Source of the DNA: an uncultured Pedobacter sp.
GTDB lineage: Bacteria > Bacteroidota > Bacteroidia > Sphingobacteriales > Sphingobacteriaceae
Length of the DNA stretch: 64,000 nt
Direction: 5' to 3'
NCBI GenBank assembly: GCA_938008555.1
Contig: CALLKE010000093.1
Span: 9,244 to 73,243 of the forward strand
The notes beneath the pieces are model-generated. The model made no database searches, was not told the origin of the DNA, and saw only the letters and a list, made by a program, of their open reading frames with translations. This document shows, in pieces, positions 36,696 through 47,000 of this stretch; the stretch's first letter is position 1; each line of letters starts with the position of its first letter. The translations under genes and the position numbers were made by a program.

Positions 36696-39600
36696 ATGAT
36701 TGCCAATACATTTATTAAAAGACCCGTAACTGCAATCGTGATATCGGTGGTATTGATGATTTCGGGGCTTGTTTCTCTTTTTAATCTTCCTGTTGACCAA
36801 TATCCTAACATAACCCCACCCAGCGTTTCAGTCTCAGGGCAATATACGGGTGCCGATGCCCAAACTGTAGAGCAAACAGTGGCTACTCCTATTGAAGAGC
36901 AAGTAAACGGTACTCCAGGAATGGAATACATGCAAAGCACCAGTACCAATAGCGGTACGATGGGTGTAAATGTGACCTTTAATATTGGCACCAATGTGCA
37001 TATTGCTGCCCTGAATGTTCAAAATCGAGTTGGCATAGCCACTCCTTTACTGCCATCTGCAGTAAGCAGACTCGGATTGACTGTACGTGCCCGAAATCCA
37101 AGTATGCTGATGATGGTGGCCATCTATTCACCTAACAATTCACATAACATCACCTTTCTTGATAACTACACCAATACATTTATTGAAGATGCGCTGCTAC
37201 GTGTACCTGGTGTAGGTGACATCAATTCACGTACCGACAATTTTAGTATGCGTGTATGGATGAATCCCAACAAGCTGGCTTCCTATAGCCTAACGCCGCA
37301 GGATATTATCAGTGCTTTAAATGCCCAAAACATGCAAGTAGCAGCAGGTGCTGCCGGCGCTCCCCCACAACAAACCTCGCAAACACATGAATTTGGAATT
37401 CTTGTCAATGGCCAGCTCAGCAAAGCTTCTGACTACGAAAAAATTATTGTGAAGACAATCCCCACAACGGGTGCGCTCGTTTACCTGAAAGATGTAGCCA
37501 GGGTAGAACTAGGTAAATTTTCTTTTTCGAGCAACTCGTTTGTGGATGGTAAAAGAGCTTCTTTTTTGATGGTATATCAAACCCCTGGAAGTAACGCTCT
37601 ACAAACTGCAAACAATGTGTATGCAGAAATGGAAAAATTAAAAAAGGCTTTTCCGGCAGATGTTGATTACAAAGTACCCTTTGAATCAGTGACGGTAATC
37701 AAAGTTTCGATGCAGGAGGTGATTGGCACTTTATTGAAAGCACTTGCTTTGGTAGCAATCGTCGTATTTCTATTCTTACAAAATTGGCGGTCGTCGTTAA
37801 TCCCGATATTGGCTATTCCCGTATCTATTTTAGCCACTTTTTGCTTTTTTATCCCGCTAGGATTCACGATCAATACCTTAACCATGTTTGGTTTTGTATT
37901 GGCTATTGGTATTGTGGTAGATGATGCAATCATCGTGGTGGAAGCTGTACAGCATTATATTGACAAACAAAAAATGTCAGCAAAGGAGGCTACCTACCAA
38001 GCCATGAAAGATATTTCGGCTCCTGTGGTTGCCATAGCGCTCATATTGGCAGCCGTATTTGTTCCGGTAGGCTTCATACCAGGTATTGTAGGTCGTTTAT
38101 ACCAACAGTTTGCCATCACCATTGCCATCTCCGTGATACTTTCAGCATTTATTGCATTGTCATTAACACCAGCACTTTGCACGCTATTGCTAAAACCCTC
38201 TAATCCCAACAAGAAGCAAAATATTCTAGACAGATTCTTCTCTTCTTTCAATAATTGGTTTGAAAAGATCACGCACAGTTATTCAAATGGCGTACAGAAA
38301 AGCATTAAAGGCTCCAAGTATATTGTGATTCTATTGGTATGTATTTGTGCAGGTGCTTATTTCTTATTTAAAGCCAAACCATCTGGTTTTATCCCTTTTG
38401 AAGATGATGGCCGTTTATATATTACATACCAATTACCTGAGGCTTCGTCTACGGTACAGTCTGTTAATCTGATCAAGAAGCTGATGGACATCATAGGCTC
38501 CACACCTGGAGTTGGTCATTATGCTGCCCTATCGGGATTGAACATCTTGAGTTCAGGAATGAATTCCAATAGCGGGACCATATTCTGCATGCTCAAACCT
38601 TGGGACGAACGTACCAAACCCAGTACAAAATTGCCAGGCATTATGAATGTGATCAAGAAACGCATTGCCGATGCTGGCATAAAAAATGCAAATGTGGTAG
38701 TCATCCCACCACCCCCTATTCGAGGAATAGGACAAGCGGCTGGTTTTAGTATGCAAATTCAACAAAGTAATACCAACGATGACCTGCAGACTTTCGAAAC
38801 TGTAGTCAAGAATTTTGTTGCCGAAGCACATAAAATCCCCGCTATATCAACCGCATTCAGCTATTATTCAGCTCATACACCCAGTTATGATGTAACAGTA
38901 GATCGAGAAAAATGCGAAAAAATGGGTGTTAATGTTGCGGATGTTTTTACGACGATGCAAGCCTATATGGGTAGCTTGTTTGTCAATAATTTCACACTGT
39001 ATAATCGAACATACCATGTGGTAGTTCAGGCTGACACCACATTCCGAGCGCTGATATCGGATATGAATAAATACTATGTACGTAACCAAAACGGCAGCAT
39101 GCTACCACTGAGCACACTGATCACTTATAAAACATCAGAAGCTGCTCCACTGATTACCCATTTTAATATTTTTCGCTCTGCAGAAGTGGACGGCTCAACA
39201 CCACCGGGGTATAGTACTGGCCAGGGAATTGAAGCATTAAAAAAATTAGCCGAAACAAAATTACCGCGGGGTTATACCTATGAATTTTCTGGCTTGAGCT
39301 ATGAAGAGATTAAGGCAGGCTCTATTACTGTTTATATCTTCCTTTTTTCAATCACTTTCGTGTTTCTTTTTCTGGCAGCTTTGTACGAAAGTTGGTCAGT
39401 GCCTTTTTCAGTGATGCTTGCTGTACCGATCAGTGCTTTTGGAGCTATCTTTACCCTCACGCTGATACCGCCATTAACGAACAATGTATATGCACAAATA
39501 GGGCTCATCACATTGATAGGCTTATCTGCCAAGAATGCGATCCTGATTGTAGAATTTGCCAAGGTAAGAGTGGATCATGGCGAAGAACTTATAAAATCAA

Positions 39601-39947
39601 CCTTAGAAGCCGTTCGCTTGCGTTTGAGACCTATTATCATGACATCTATGGCATTTATTCTGGGCGTCATGCCCCTTGTTTTAGCCACTGGAGCAGGCGC
39701 CGTGGCTCGTAAAACAATCGGCTTTACCGTTTTGGGTGGTATGGTAGCTGCCTCTACGCTCGCTATTTTTATTGTACCAGTACTCTTTGTGGTCATTACG
39801 AAGCTATCGTATGGTAAAGCAAAATTAGCGTATCTACAAGCGCATCATGAAGAGCTCATGGAAAAAGCCAGAAAAGTAGAAAAGCAAAATATTGATCCCG
39901 AATTGGAGTATGAAATAGCGGAGGCAAAAGCTGCACATAAAAAATAA
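36696..39947 (+). CDS. HAE1-type RND efflux pump, copy 2
   Basis: A 1083-residue tandem paralogue of copy 1, highly similar throughout, with the same N-terminus (MIANTFIKRPVTAIVISVVL), the proton-relay Asp409-Asp410 in GIVVDDAIIVVEAV, and TLIGLSAKNAILIVEFAK. Differences concentrate in the periplasmic porter loops (for example VIPPPPIRGIGQAAGFSMQI against VIQPSPIPGVGATVGFSMQI), suggesting changed substrate range or heteromeric pumps like MdtBC; both are inference. It has no adaptor gene of its own. A long hairpin five bases past the stop probably ends the operon. Confidence 0.96.
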   Translation: MIANTFIKRPVTAIVISVVLMISGLVSLFNLPVDQYPNITPPSVSVSGQYTGADAQTVEQTVATPIEEQVNGTPGMEYMQSTSTNSGTMGVNVTFNIGTNVHIAALNVQNRVGIATPLLPSAVSRLGLTVRARNPSMLMMVAIYSPNNSHNITFLDNYTNTFIEDALLRVPGVGDINSRTDNFSMRVWMNPNKLASYSLTPQDIISALNAQNMQVAAGAAGAPPQQTSQTHEFGILVNGQLSKASDYEKIIVKTIPTTGALVYLKDVARVELGKFSFSSNSFVDGKRASFLMVYQTPGSNALQTANNVYAEMEKLKKAFPADVDYKVPFESVTVIKVSMQEVIGTLLKALALVAIVVFLFLQNWRSSLIPILAIPVSILATFCFFIPLGFTINTLTMFGFVLAIGIVVDDAIIVVEAVQHYIDKQKMSAKEATYQAMKDISAPVVAIALILAAVFVPVGFIPGIVGRLYQQFAITIAISVILSAFIALSLTPALCTLLLKPSNPNKKQNILDRFFSSFNNWFEKITHSYSNGVQKSIKGSKYIVILLVCICAGAYFLFKAKPSGFIPFEDDGRLYITYQLPEASSTVQSVNLIKKLMDIIGSTPGVGHYAALSGLNILSSGMNSNSGTIFCMLKPWDERTKPSTKLPGIMNVIKKRIADAGIKNANVVVIPPPPIRGIGQAAGFSMQIQQSNTNDDLQTFETVVKNFVAEAHKIPAISTAFSYYSAHTPSYDVTVDREKCEKMGVNVADVFTTMQAYMGSLFVNNFTLYNRTYHVVVQADTTFRALISDMNKYYVRNQNGSMLPLSTLITYKTSEAAPLITHFNIFRSAEVDGSTPPGYSTGQGIEALKKLAETKLPRGYTYEFSGLSYEEIKAGSITVYIFLFSITFVFLFLAALYESWSVPFSVMLAVPISAFGAIFTLTLIPPLTNNVYAQIGLITLIGLSAKNAILIVEFAKVRVDHGEELIKSTLEAVRLRLRPIIMTSMAFILGVMPLVLATGAGAVARKTIGFTVLGGMVAASTLAIFIVPVLFVVITKLSYGKAKLAYLQAHHEELMEKARKVEKQNIDPELEYEIAEAKAAHKK

Positions 39948-39951
39948 CCTA

Positions 39952-39994
39952 TCAACTCAAACATTTTCTGCATAGCAAAAAGTATTTGAGTTGA
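39952..39994. terminator. Hairpin terminator after the efflux operon
   Basis: TCAACTCAAA (39952-39961) pairs with TTTGAGTTGA (39985-39994). It starts five bases after the pump stop codon, and the loop has further self-complementarity (CTGCATAGC region). Confidence 0.7.
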
Positions 39995-40128
39995 AAACCA
40001 GGTTTTCACTATTATGCTTGCCTACATAGCCTATGCTAATGGGCTATCACAAATTCTATTCACCACACCAAGCAACATTAATTTTGCACCAAGCTTACTT
40101 TGATACAATAAGTTCAAACTGACATATA

Positions 40129-43100
40129 TTACGCTCCCTCCTCTTGAACCAGTTCCAACACCAGATCATCCGTATTCACCAGTGTTCCTGACGAAAGCAC
40201 AATTTGCTTTATTACCCCATCTGCTGAAGCTGCAATATTTGTTTCCATTTTCATTGCTTCCACCATAAATAAAGGCTGGTTTTTCTTCACCTTTTCATTG
40301 GGTTTAACAAATACTTTAGATAACATTCCTTGCAATGGCGAACCAATATGAATAGGATTTGCCTTGTCAATTTTATGATTTTCGAATCGTGTTACTTGAA
40401 TCATTTTATCCTGTACTTCGATATTACGTGTTTGCCCATTCAGTTTAAAAAACACAGTTCGCATCCCTTTATCATCAGCTGGACCAATTGACAACAGACG
40501 AATGAGCAAGGTTTTTCCACGAGATATCTCAATTGTCGTTTCTGCACCAGGCTTCATTCCAAAGAAAAAGTAGTTGGTTGGAATCACGTCCAGATCGCCA
40601 TACTGACGGAACATCCGGATGTAATCTTCTGTTACCTTCGGATAAAACTTATACGATAAATAGGTTGTGTATGGCAGATCCTTTCCAAACTGTTTTTTGA
40701 ATGCGGCGAAGTCTTCATCCAAATCAAGTGTGGGTAGATACTTGTTGGGCCGACCTGTTTGTGGAGCTTTGTCCTTTAAAATAATACGCTGCAATTCCTC
40801 CGGAAATCCACCTTCGGGTTGGCCCAGCTCTCCCATAAAAAGTGAAACCACCGAGTCAGGAAAAGAGATTTGATCACCACGAGTAAAAATATCTTCTTTG
40901 CTGATCTGGTTGGCTACCATGTATTGTGCCATATCACCCACGACTTTGGAGCTAGGAGTCACTTTAACGATATCGCCGAATAAATCATTTACTTCCACGT
41001 AACGATCCTTGATTTCTTCAAACTGATTGCCCAAGCCCAAGGCAATCGCTTGAGATTTCAGATTAGAATACTGTCCACCTGGAATCTCGTGTTGGAAAAC
41101 TTCTGCAGAGCTCGCCCTCATACCCGACTCGAAAGGATAATAATATTCACGAACAACTTCCCAATAGGTACTAAATTGATTTAATGATTTTGCATCATAT
41201 GGATTTTCCCGTTTATGGAAACGCATCATCTCCACCATCGCATTAAAACTGGGCTGCGAGGTCAATCCAGATAAAGAGCCGAGCGCACAATCGACCACAT
41301 CCACACCTGCCTCAATAGCCATCATATACGTGGCTGGCTGCAAGGATGAAGTGTCATGTGTGTGCAAGTGAATGGGAATTTTGACGGTATCTTTTAATGC
41401 TTCGATCAAAATTTTCGCAGCATAAGGCTTAAGCAAGCCCGACATATCTTTGACACCCAAAATATGTGATCCTGCATTTTCTAAGTCCTTCGCTAAACGC
41501 AAGTAATAGTTCAGATCATATTTCGTGCGTTTTGGATCGAGAATATCACCCGTATAGCAGAAAGAACCCTCCGCAATACCACCTGTCGTTTTACGCACCA
41601 TCTCGATACAAGGTGCTATGTTCTCCATCCAGTTGAGTGAATCAAAGATGCGAAAGACATCGACGCCCTTTTCCCAACTTGTTTGCACAAAAGATTCGAT
41701 TAGATTGTCCGGATAAGCCGAATATCCAACACCATTACATCCTCTGATCAACATTTGTATCAGAATATTGGGGATGGCTGCTCGTAGTTTTTCCAAACGT
41801 ACCCACGGATCCTCGTGTAAAAATCGAAGGCATACGTCAAACGTAGCTCCACCCCAAGCCTCCATACTAAACGTTTGTGGATGACATTTGGCAAATGCTT
41901 CTGCCACCTTTAACATATCGTACGTACGCATACGAGTAGCTAACAAGGATTGATGTCCGTCACGCAGCGTGGTATCGGTATAATATATTTTGTATTCATT
42001 TTTCAACCACTGGCAAAATGCATCGGGCCCCAATTCTGTTAGCAGATCTTTGGTTCCCTTGGGATAGCTTGCATGATGATCAAAATCCGGAATACACGGT
42101 TTCTGTAAACGCTTATCAGGATCTACTTTTTTAACATCGGCATTGCCATTTACAGAAACATCTCCCAAAAAAGACAGCATACGAGTGCCTCGATCCAACC
42201 TTGTTTCAGTATGAAATAAGCCAGGATGCTCCTGTATAAAATTGACTGTTGCCTTTCCTTCAATAAAGGTGGGATGATTAACGATGTTTTCTAAAAACTG
42301 AATATTATTCTTTACGCCTCGTATCCGAAACTCACGCAAGGCTCGATTCATTTTTCGAGAAGCATCACTAAGTGTACCCCCCCAAGTACTAACTTTAACT
42401 AACATGGAATCAAAAAATGGACTGATACGCATGCCAGGATAAGTACTTCCTTCATCCAAACGAACCCCAAAACCAGCAGCATTTCGGTAGGTAATCAACG
42501 TACCATAGTCGGGCTTGAAATCACTGGTCGGATCTTCTGTCGTGATTCGGCATTGCATGGCAAAACCATATTTCGTGATTTTGGATTGATCGCCCAAGCC
42601 TACTTCAACGGCACTCAAACTGTAACCATCAGCGATGTAGATCTGTGTTTTAATCAAATCAATACCGGTAATCATCTCTGTAACCGTGTGTTCTACCTGA
42701 ATACGCGGATTGACTTCGATAAAATAAATGTGCTCATCCGCGTCCAACAAGAATTCAACCGTACCAACATTATTGTAATTAACCGCTTTGGCAATATTAA
42801 CAGCGTACTCGTATAATTTATGGCGTGTTTCGTCCTTCAGATTGAGAGATGGAGCTACTTCAACTACTTTCTGGAATCTGCGCTGCACAGAACAATCACG
42901 TTCAAATAAATGGACCACATGCTGGTAATTATCGGCCACAATTTGCACCTCAATATGCCGCGGACGCTCTATAAATTTTTCTAAAAAAACGGTATCATCC
43001 CCAAAAGCATTCTTAGCCTCACTGCGCGCTTCGTTGAACGATTTTCCCAACTCATCTGCCGTACGAACCACACGCATTCCACGACCACCACCACCAGAAG

Positions 43101-43584
43101 CCGCTTTTAGGATCATTGGGTATCCGATACGTTTTGCCTCCTGTAATGCATCCTCAAGCGTATCTAAAGAACCCTCATTGCTTTCTATAATTGGGATATG
43201 AGCTTTTTTTGCAGCGATCTTCGCAATCACCTTGTCGCCCAAAGCATTCATCACATCAGGTCGAGGACCAATAAAAATGATATCATTCTGAGCGCATCTT
43301 TTCGCAAATTCCTGGTTTTCGGACAAAAAGCCATAGCCTGGATGTATTGCATTAGCCCCACTATACTTAGCCATCTCAATAATGGCATCGATATCTAAAT
43401 ATGGTTTGAGTGGATCATTTTCTTCCCCAATTTGATAAGCTTCGTCGGCTTTATAACGATGGAGTGAGTATCGATCCTCATACGTATAAATGGCTACTGT
43501 TTGAATATCTAACTCATTACAAGCACGGCTAATACGAATAGCAATCTCTCCTCTATTGGCAATCAGGATTTTTTTAATATTCAT
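40129..43584 (-). CDS. pyc: Pyruvate carboxylase
   Basis: Carboxylates pyruvate to oxaloacetate using ATP, bicarbonate and biotin, an anaplerotic cytosolic enzyme. The protein is a full-length single chain of 1151 residues. The biotin carboxylase domain starts KILIANRGEIAIRISRACNE and includes KAASGGGGRGMRVV and FIEVNPRIQVEHTVTEMITG. The carboxyltransferase domain starts near residue 530 with YTDTTLRDGHQSLLATRMRT and includes GGATFDVCLRFLHEDPW. The C-terminal carrier domain has biotinylated Lys1112 in VEAMKMETN. Domain order and length match the alpha4 type. It is monocistronic and converges with the efflux operon. Confidence 0.98.
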   Translation of the reverse strand: MNIKKILIANRGEIAIRISRACNELDIQTVAIYTYEDRYSLHRYKADEAYQIGEENDPLKPYLDIDAIIEMAKYSGANAIHPGYGFLSENQEFAKRCAQNDIIFIGPRPDVMNALGDKVIAKIAAKKAHIPIIESNEGSLDTLEDALQEAKRIGYPMILKAASGGGGRGMRVVRTADELGKSFNEARSEAKNAFGDDTVFLEKFIERPRHIEVQIVADNYQHVVHLFERDCSVQRRFQKVVEVAPSLNLKDETRHKLYEYAVNIAKAVNYNNVGTVEFLLDADEHIYFIEVNPRIQVEHTVTEMITGIDLIKTQIYIADGYSLSAVEVGLGDQSKITKYGFAMQCRITTEDPTSDFKPDYGTLITYRNAAGFGVRLDEGSTYPGMRISPFFDSMLVKVSTWGGTLSDASRKMNRALREFRIRGVKNNIQFLENIVNHPTFIEGKATVNFIQEHPGLFHTETRLDRGTRMLSFLGDVSVNGNADVKKVDPDKRLQKPCIPDFDHHASYPKGTKDLLTELGPDAFCQWLKNEYKIYYTDTTLRDGHQSLLATRMRTYDMLKVAEAFAKCHPQTFSMEAWGGATFDVCLRFLHEDPWVRLEKLRAAIPNILIQMLIRGCNGVGYSAYPDNLIESFVQTSWEKGVDVFRIFDSLNWMENIAPCIEMVRKTTGGIAEGSFCYTGDILDPKRTKYDLNYYLRLAKDLENAGSHILGVKDMSGLLKPYAAKILIEALKDTVKIPIHLHTHDTSSLQPATYMMAIEAGVDVVDCALGSLSGLTSQPSFNAMVEMMRFHKRENPYDAKSLNQFSTYWEVVREYYYPFESGMRASSAEVFQHEIPGGQYSNLKSQAIALGLGNQFEEIKDRYVEVNDLFGDIVKVTPSSKVVGDMAQYMVANQISKEDIFTRGDQISFPDSVVSLFMGELGQPEGGFPEELQRIILKDKAPQTGRPNKYLPTLDLDEDFAAFKKQFGKDLPYTTYLSYKFYPKVTEDYIRMFRQYGDLDVIPTNYFFFGMKPGAETTIEISRGKTLLIRLLSIGPADDKGMRTVFFKLNGQTRNIEVQDKMIQVTRFENHKIDKANPIHIGSPLQGMLSKVFVKPNEKVKKNQPLFMVEAMKMETNIAASADGVIKQIVLSSGTLVNTDDLVLELVQEEGA

Positions 43585-44031
43585 CGGATGTAAAATGAAA
43601 ACAGGCGAAGCTATAAAAAAATTAAACTAAAAGCTGAATGGCATTTGCTGACAACGAGTACAAAGGAGCTAAAAAAGCATCGCCAGTATTAGTGCATCAC
43701 TTATATTACCCGGAATCAAGTACCGCGTAACATGAGTCAATAAATATAGAAAACAATCCTATACTGACATTTTTGTATAAATAGTCTGACGTCTGGATAG
43801 GGGGTATAATTCAACATGACACTTTCATCTGTAAAAGTCATTCAATACCTTAGCGTACTTTAATTCCCCTTTCGTCAAATAACCCCTTTTATAGGCTTTA
43901 GAATATTTGGTTTGACGCTTGCTTCTGGATGGTAGTCTCAATTGTAATCAATAACTCTGCAAAGGTTGTAAATAGTTGACCTTTAGTATTAATATCTCAA
44001 GGTATCAATACTAAAGGTCAACTATTCACTG
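43585..44031. other. 447-base region between pyc and the giant gene
   Basis: Upstream of pyc and downstream of the giant gene, both on the minus strand. It holds the strong terminator at 43971-44026. Elsewhere I see no gene or RNA; no convincing TAnnTTTG box for pyc was found (TAGCTTCG near the start is one mismatch away). Confidence 0.5.
43971..44026 (-). terminator. Terminator of the giant repeat-protein gene
   Basis: Exact 20-bp arms: AATAGTTGACCTTTAGTATT at 43971-43990 and its reverse complement at 44007-44026, with a 16-base loop. It lies five bases past the stop codon of the minus-strand giant gene. Confidence 0.8.
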
Positions 44032-47000
44032 CTAATTATTTGAGTTTCTCACCTCAAAAAACTTATAATATTTCTCCTCTTTGGTATTATTAGGATCCGT
44101 GCGCTTATCAATTAACCTAATCACATAGTAGTATGTACCAGAAGGAACATGATACGAAAGACCTACATTCGATACCCCACAGAAGTTATTCCCCATATTG
44201 TCATAGTGTTCTATGCTGTATATCGTTACTCCATACCTATCAACAATATCTACTCGATTATCTGGAAACTTCTCTATGTTGGAAATCGTCAAACAATCAT
44301 TGATTCCATCTCCATTATCTGACAGGGCAGCTACTATATTGACCTTTTGGTCTAACACGGTAACTATACCTGAATTCACGGTAAAGCTGATGCTCGTCCC
44401 TGTTACGGATCCATCGATGATAATTTGAGATGGCTGAGTCCCGCTATTTGACGCCGTCACGCTAAACGAACCCGAGTTACCTCCCCCTGGAATCACAACC
44501 ACCATCGGACCGATCAAAGGTGGACCTAACAACTGGCTAACATCACTTGAGCTACCCATACTCAAACTCACCGTCAGCGGGCTCAATACCGTGATGCCAT
44601 TAGGCAACCTCAAATCAACACTTACCGTGCCATCTAAAAAGATCGTCTCATTCCCAATAGTGATCACTCGATTGGCTGGATTATCACCAGTAGTGTCCAT
44701 GATTTCTATCATTGAACTCACTGCACCCAAGTAGATATTGCTCGCACTAACCTCCAAAGGTTCACTATTGAACAATATCGTATCTGTCAAAGCATTCACC
44801 AGAATGTCCACACTATTCGTCCCTGCAGCAAGAGTCACACTGAGGGGCAGGCGATAATGACCCACTGAAGCCTCACTGCCCGATAGCGTGAAAACAACAT
44901 CACTCGGCAACACTATACCTATTGGAGACAAACTCAACGTCATATGTGCCTGGTCTCCCTCCCGGAAGCTGCTGCTCAACGAAACTAGCTCCAAACTCAC
45001 TATCGTAATGGTTTGACTTGTCGTAGCTGATACATAGTTCGGATCCCCAGAAATATTCGCCGTTAATAACACCGCACCTTCTTGAATAGCTGTAATATTA
45101 TTATTCGCATCAAGGGTAGCTGTACCCGTAATCGGAGACAAACTAAAACTTATCGTTCCACCTCTACCTACACCTGCACTAGTCGTCGCTGTTGCTACTA
45201 TACTGCCATTGATCGACATCATATTAATCGAATTAATCGTCAACGTCTGCGCTCCTGGATTGATCGTTATGCTCAATGTCGATGCCAATGGTGCATTATA
45301 ATTTGCATCCCCAGAACCACTCACCTGTACCACAATAATTCCCGAATTAAGCGCCGTGATCATACCTTGCTGATCGATCGTGGCATTACCCCCGCCACTG
45401 ATGATTTGGTAACTAATTGATCCCGTATGTGTTATACCTCCGGCAGGAGCCTGATTGGTAACCGATACAGGCATACTATCTCCAACACTCATCAACGTGC
45501 TTGATACACTTAGTAACAATGTTGGCGTGCCCTTACCGATAGTGATCACTTGCGTCGAAAAAGCACTATTATAGTTAGAATCCCCTGATATACTTGCTAA
45601 AAGCAGCAACGTTCCTGCTTGATAGCCCCTCAATAGACCACTATTGGAATCTATCGTGGCCGAGCCACTGCCTCCTAACAAAGTATAACTGATCGTCCCT
45701 CCACTACTTGCACTGGCTGTACTGCTCGCACTCGCTATGAGCACACCTCCTACAAAAGTGCTCAAGGGAGATGTAATCGTCAATGCTTGTGAGCCCCTAT
45801 TGATCGTTATGGTACGACTCGTCGAACTTGAGTTGTAATCTGTATCTCCTGAAATACTCGCTACAAATGTCACAGTTCCAGCTTCCATACCTATAATTAA
45901 ACCTGTGCTTTCATTCACCGTCGCTGAGCCACTGCCTCCTAATATGCTATAACTAATCAAACCTCCCCGAATACCTGCACTAGTGCTCGCAATCAGCTGC
46001 AAGCTCGTTCCTGCAAACATCGCACTCGTGCTTGGACTGATGCTAAGCGTCTGTGAACCCTTACCGATAGTAATCACCTGAGTGATACTTGCTCCAAAAT
46101 AGTTGGCATTGCCTGAAATCGATGCCACCAAACTCACTGTACCTGCTCCTATAGCCGTTATGAAACCTGTATTACTATTTACCGTCGCTGAACCACTGCC
46201 AGATACTATACTATAGGTAATAGCTCCACCGCCGGTTACATTGCTGCTACCTGTTACTGTTAGGCTAGTACCTACCACCGTAGCATAATTCCCTGTACTA
46301 GAAGTGAGCGACAGCGTTTGTACACCTGCTCCGATCGTAATACTCAAACTCACCGACAAGGGTTCATTGTAGTTCACATCTGAACCCTGTATCGCCTGAA
46401 CTATAATATTTCCTGAAGCTGTCGCTGTCAACTGACCCGTGAACACATTCAGCGTAGCACTACCTGAACCTCCAATTATGCTGTAACTAATCATACCCGT
46501 GCTTGAGATGCCTCCTACTAGCGGTGGCGTGCTCTGTGCACTCACCGTTGCTGTCGTTCCTACCGCCAGCGACAACGTTGTGCTACTAATCGATAATGTG
46601 GGCGTGCCCTTACCGATACTAATAGTCAACGTGATTGGTAGTGGAGCATTATAGTTCGCATCACCACCCTGAATCGCTTGAACAACCACCTGACCACTCT
46701 GTGTACCCGTTAAAGTCCCACCTGTGGCATCGATGCTTGCACTCATGCTGCCTGAACTTAACAAACTATAACTGATGCCGCCCGTACTTGGCAAAATGCC
46801 TGGTGCAGTGCTGATCGCTGTGATCACAATGTTATTACCCACCGAGGTAGCTGTCAATGTATTACTAAAAGATAGCGTCGGTGTTCCCTTGCCAATGAAT
46901 AATGTCTGACTCACACTGGCTGCATTGTAGTTGGCATTGCCCTGGCTCATCGACAAGATCGTCACTGTACCTGCTCCTATAGCCGTTATGAAACCTGTAT

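Noticed and set aside
36344..36711. Short frames reading through the repeat between the two pumps, on both strands
   Set aside because: They combine the pump 3' end, the GC-rich repeat and the next pump start; the peptide sequence comes from the repeat and is not a gene.
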